64,000 nucleotides of DNA, taken from NCBI RefSeq assembly GCF_014836635.1, contig NZ_JACSQL010000001.1, positions 124,001 to 188,000 of the forward strand. The letters run 5' to 3'. Numbering within the stretch: the first letter of the stretch is position 1; every line of letters starts with the position of its first letter. Below the pieces are notes generated by a model. It was not told the DNA's origin. It ran no database searches and saw only the letters and a list, made by a program, of their open reading frames with translations. The stretch is from Paenibacillus gallinarum (GTDB lineage Bacteria; Bacillota; Bacilli; Paenibacillales; Paenibacillaceae). This document shows positions 63,322 through 64,000 of the stretch, piece by piece. The translations under genes were made by a program, and so were the position numbers.

Positions 63322-64000
63322 ATGGAAAATAAAAATACATATCCCGGGAACATAAATAAGGAACAGTATAAAAAGAAAACACAGGATCGAGCCGCTGTTC
63401 TTATGCTTCAAGGAACCGCATCGGATGTCGGAAAGAGCATTGTTACAACGGCGCTGTGCCGCCTTTTTTTACAGGATGGATATCAGCCAGCTCCATATAA
63501 ATCGCAAAATATGGCGCTTAATTCTTATGTCACCCTGGATGGGAAAGAAATTGGAAGAGCGCAGGGAGTACAAGCAGAGGCTTGCGGTTTGCCAGCGACA
63601 ACCGATATGAATCCCATCTTGATTAAGCCAATCAAAGATATGCATTCTCAGATTGTTGTCCATGGGGTACCGAAGATGCAGATGAGCGCGATGGACTATA
63701 GGAATCACTTTTTACCGCAAGCGAAAACTATTGTTCTTGATGCCCTGGATCGTCTGCGGGAACAATATGATATTGTGCTGATGGAGGGGGCAGGAAGCCC
63801 TGCGGAGATAAATCTGAAAGACAGAGATATTGTAAACATGAATTTGGCGGGCTGGGCAGATGCACCTGTCCTGCTGATATCGGATATTGACCGCGGCGGT
63901 GTATTTGCTTCGCTAGTAGGGACACTTGAACTGCTTGAACCGCACGAGCGGGCAAGGGTAAAAGGCTTTATTATTAACAAGTTTCGCGGAGATCTCGCTC
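63322..64000 (+). CDS. cbiP: CbiP/CobQ, cobyric acid synthase (3' end outside window)
   Basis: This glutamine-dependent amidotransferase amidates four side chains of the corrin ring. The first 226 residues are visible, ending inside the N-terminal domain. They hold [20 protein letters not shown] (P-loop-like), [49 protein letters not shown] and [15 protein letters not shown], all diagnostic. The ATG at 63322 follows GAAAGGGG; about 20 residues precede the usual core. It is 64 bases after cobS. The C-terminal glutaminase domain should lie beyond base 64000. Confidence 0.93.
   Translation, partial: MENKNTYPGNINKEQYKKKTQDRAAVLMLQGTASDVGKSIVTTALCRLFLQDGYQPAPYKSQNMALNSYVTLDGKEIGRAQGVQAEACGLPATTDMNPILIKPIKDMHSQIVVHGVPKMQMSAMDYRNHFLPQAKTIVLDALDRLREQYDIVLMEGAGSPAEINLKDRDIVNMNLAGWADAPVLLISDIDRGGVFASLVGTLELLEPHERARVKGFIINKFRGDLA

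Noticed and set aside
1-64000. Search for CRISPR arrays, insertion sequences, prophage and integrase genes
   Set aside because: No regularly spaced repeats, transposase or integrase-like proteins were seen.

Overview
The window looks like chromosomal DNA of a Paenibacillus-type member of the Bacillales. The reasons are strong AGGAGG-like ribosome binding sites, frequent GTG and TTG starts, many U-tailed intrinsic terminators, ydaO-type (c-di-AMP) and cobalamin riboswitches, 7-1-7 Fur boxes, and a Gram-positive style Tad/Flp locus without a secretin. No insertion sequence, prophage or CRISPR array was seen. The genus is inferred from gene content, not from a marker gene.

Layout. 1-4.5 kb: urea ABC transporter urtABCDE (urtA is cut by the window edge). 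4.5-6.1 kb: a PAS/zinc-ribbon protein and an isolated ureF, both on the minus strand. 6.4-13.9 kb: tRNA-Leu(GAG), glutathione peroxidase, two tandem c-di-AMP riboswitches in front of a degenerate RCK_N-like protein, a HAD phosphatase, mntH, a serine hydrolase gene broken by an in-frame stop, ohr, a Cys-rich small protein and a DCC-family protein. 14-25.8 kb: a nuclease lipoprotein, then a Tad/Flp pilus locus (tadZ-tadA-tadB-tadC-flp, three TadE/TadG-like membrane proteins, prepilin peptidase) and an FHA protein. A promoter followed by an intrinsic terminator lies in front of tadZ. 25.8-44.3 kb: mostly housekeeping genes (nfo, purU, tkt, pgi, a YigZ-family gene), plus a lone CysA-like ATPase, an oligopeptide-binding lipoprotein, a MocR regulator divergent from an EamA transporter, and a short relic of the clpP 3' end. 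44.4-48.6 kb: Fur-boxed siderophore-iron ABC importer. 48.7-51.4 kb: an AT-rich accessory patch with an unknown protein and a leucine-rich repeat protein, then a glycine-zipper protein and a 38-residue membrane protein. 51.5-53.4 kb: a Cof-type HAD phosphatase and lipoate-protein ligase.

53.5-64 kb is a cobalamin salvage and nucleotide-loop assembly region in three transcription units: cobD-cbiZ-cbiB-cobC; a cobalamin riboswitch with btuF-btuC-btuD; and cobT-cobU-cobS followed by cbiP (cut by the window end). Together they import corrinoids, remodel them by cleaving the nucleotide loop (CbiZ), supply aminopropanol phosphate (CobD), attach it (CbiB), and rebuild the loop with a lower base (CobU, CobT, CobS, CobC). 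No corrin-ring genes other than cbiP are visible here.

The observations most worth following are the tandem c-di-AMP riboswitches on an orphan RCK-like protein, the attenuator-like leader of the tad operon, the in-frame stop in the serine hydrolase, the clpP relic, and the small 51.2 kb membrane protein.
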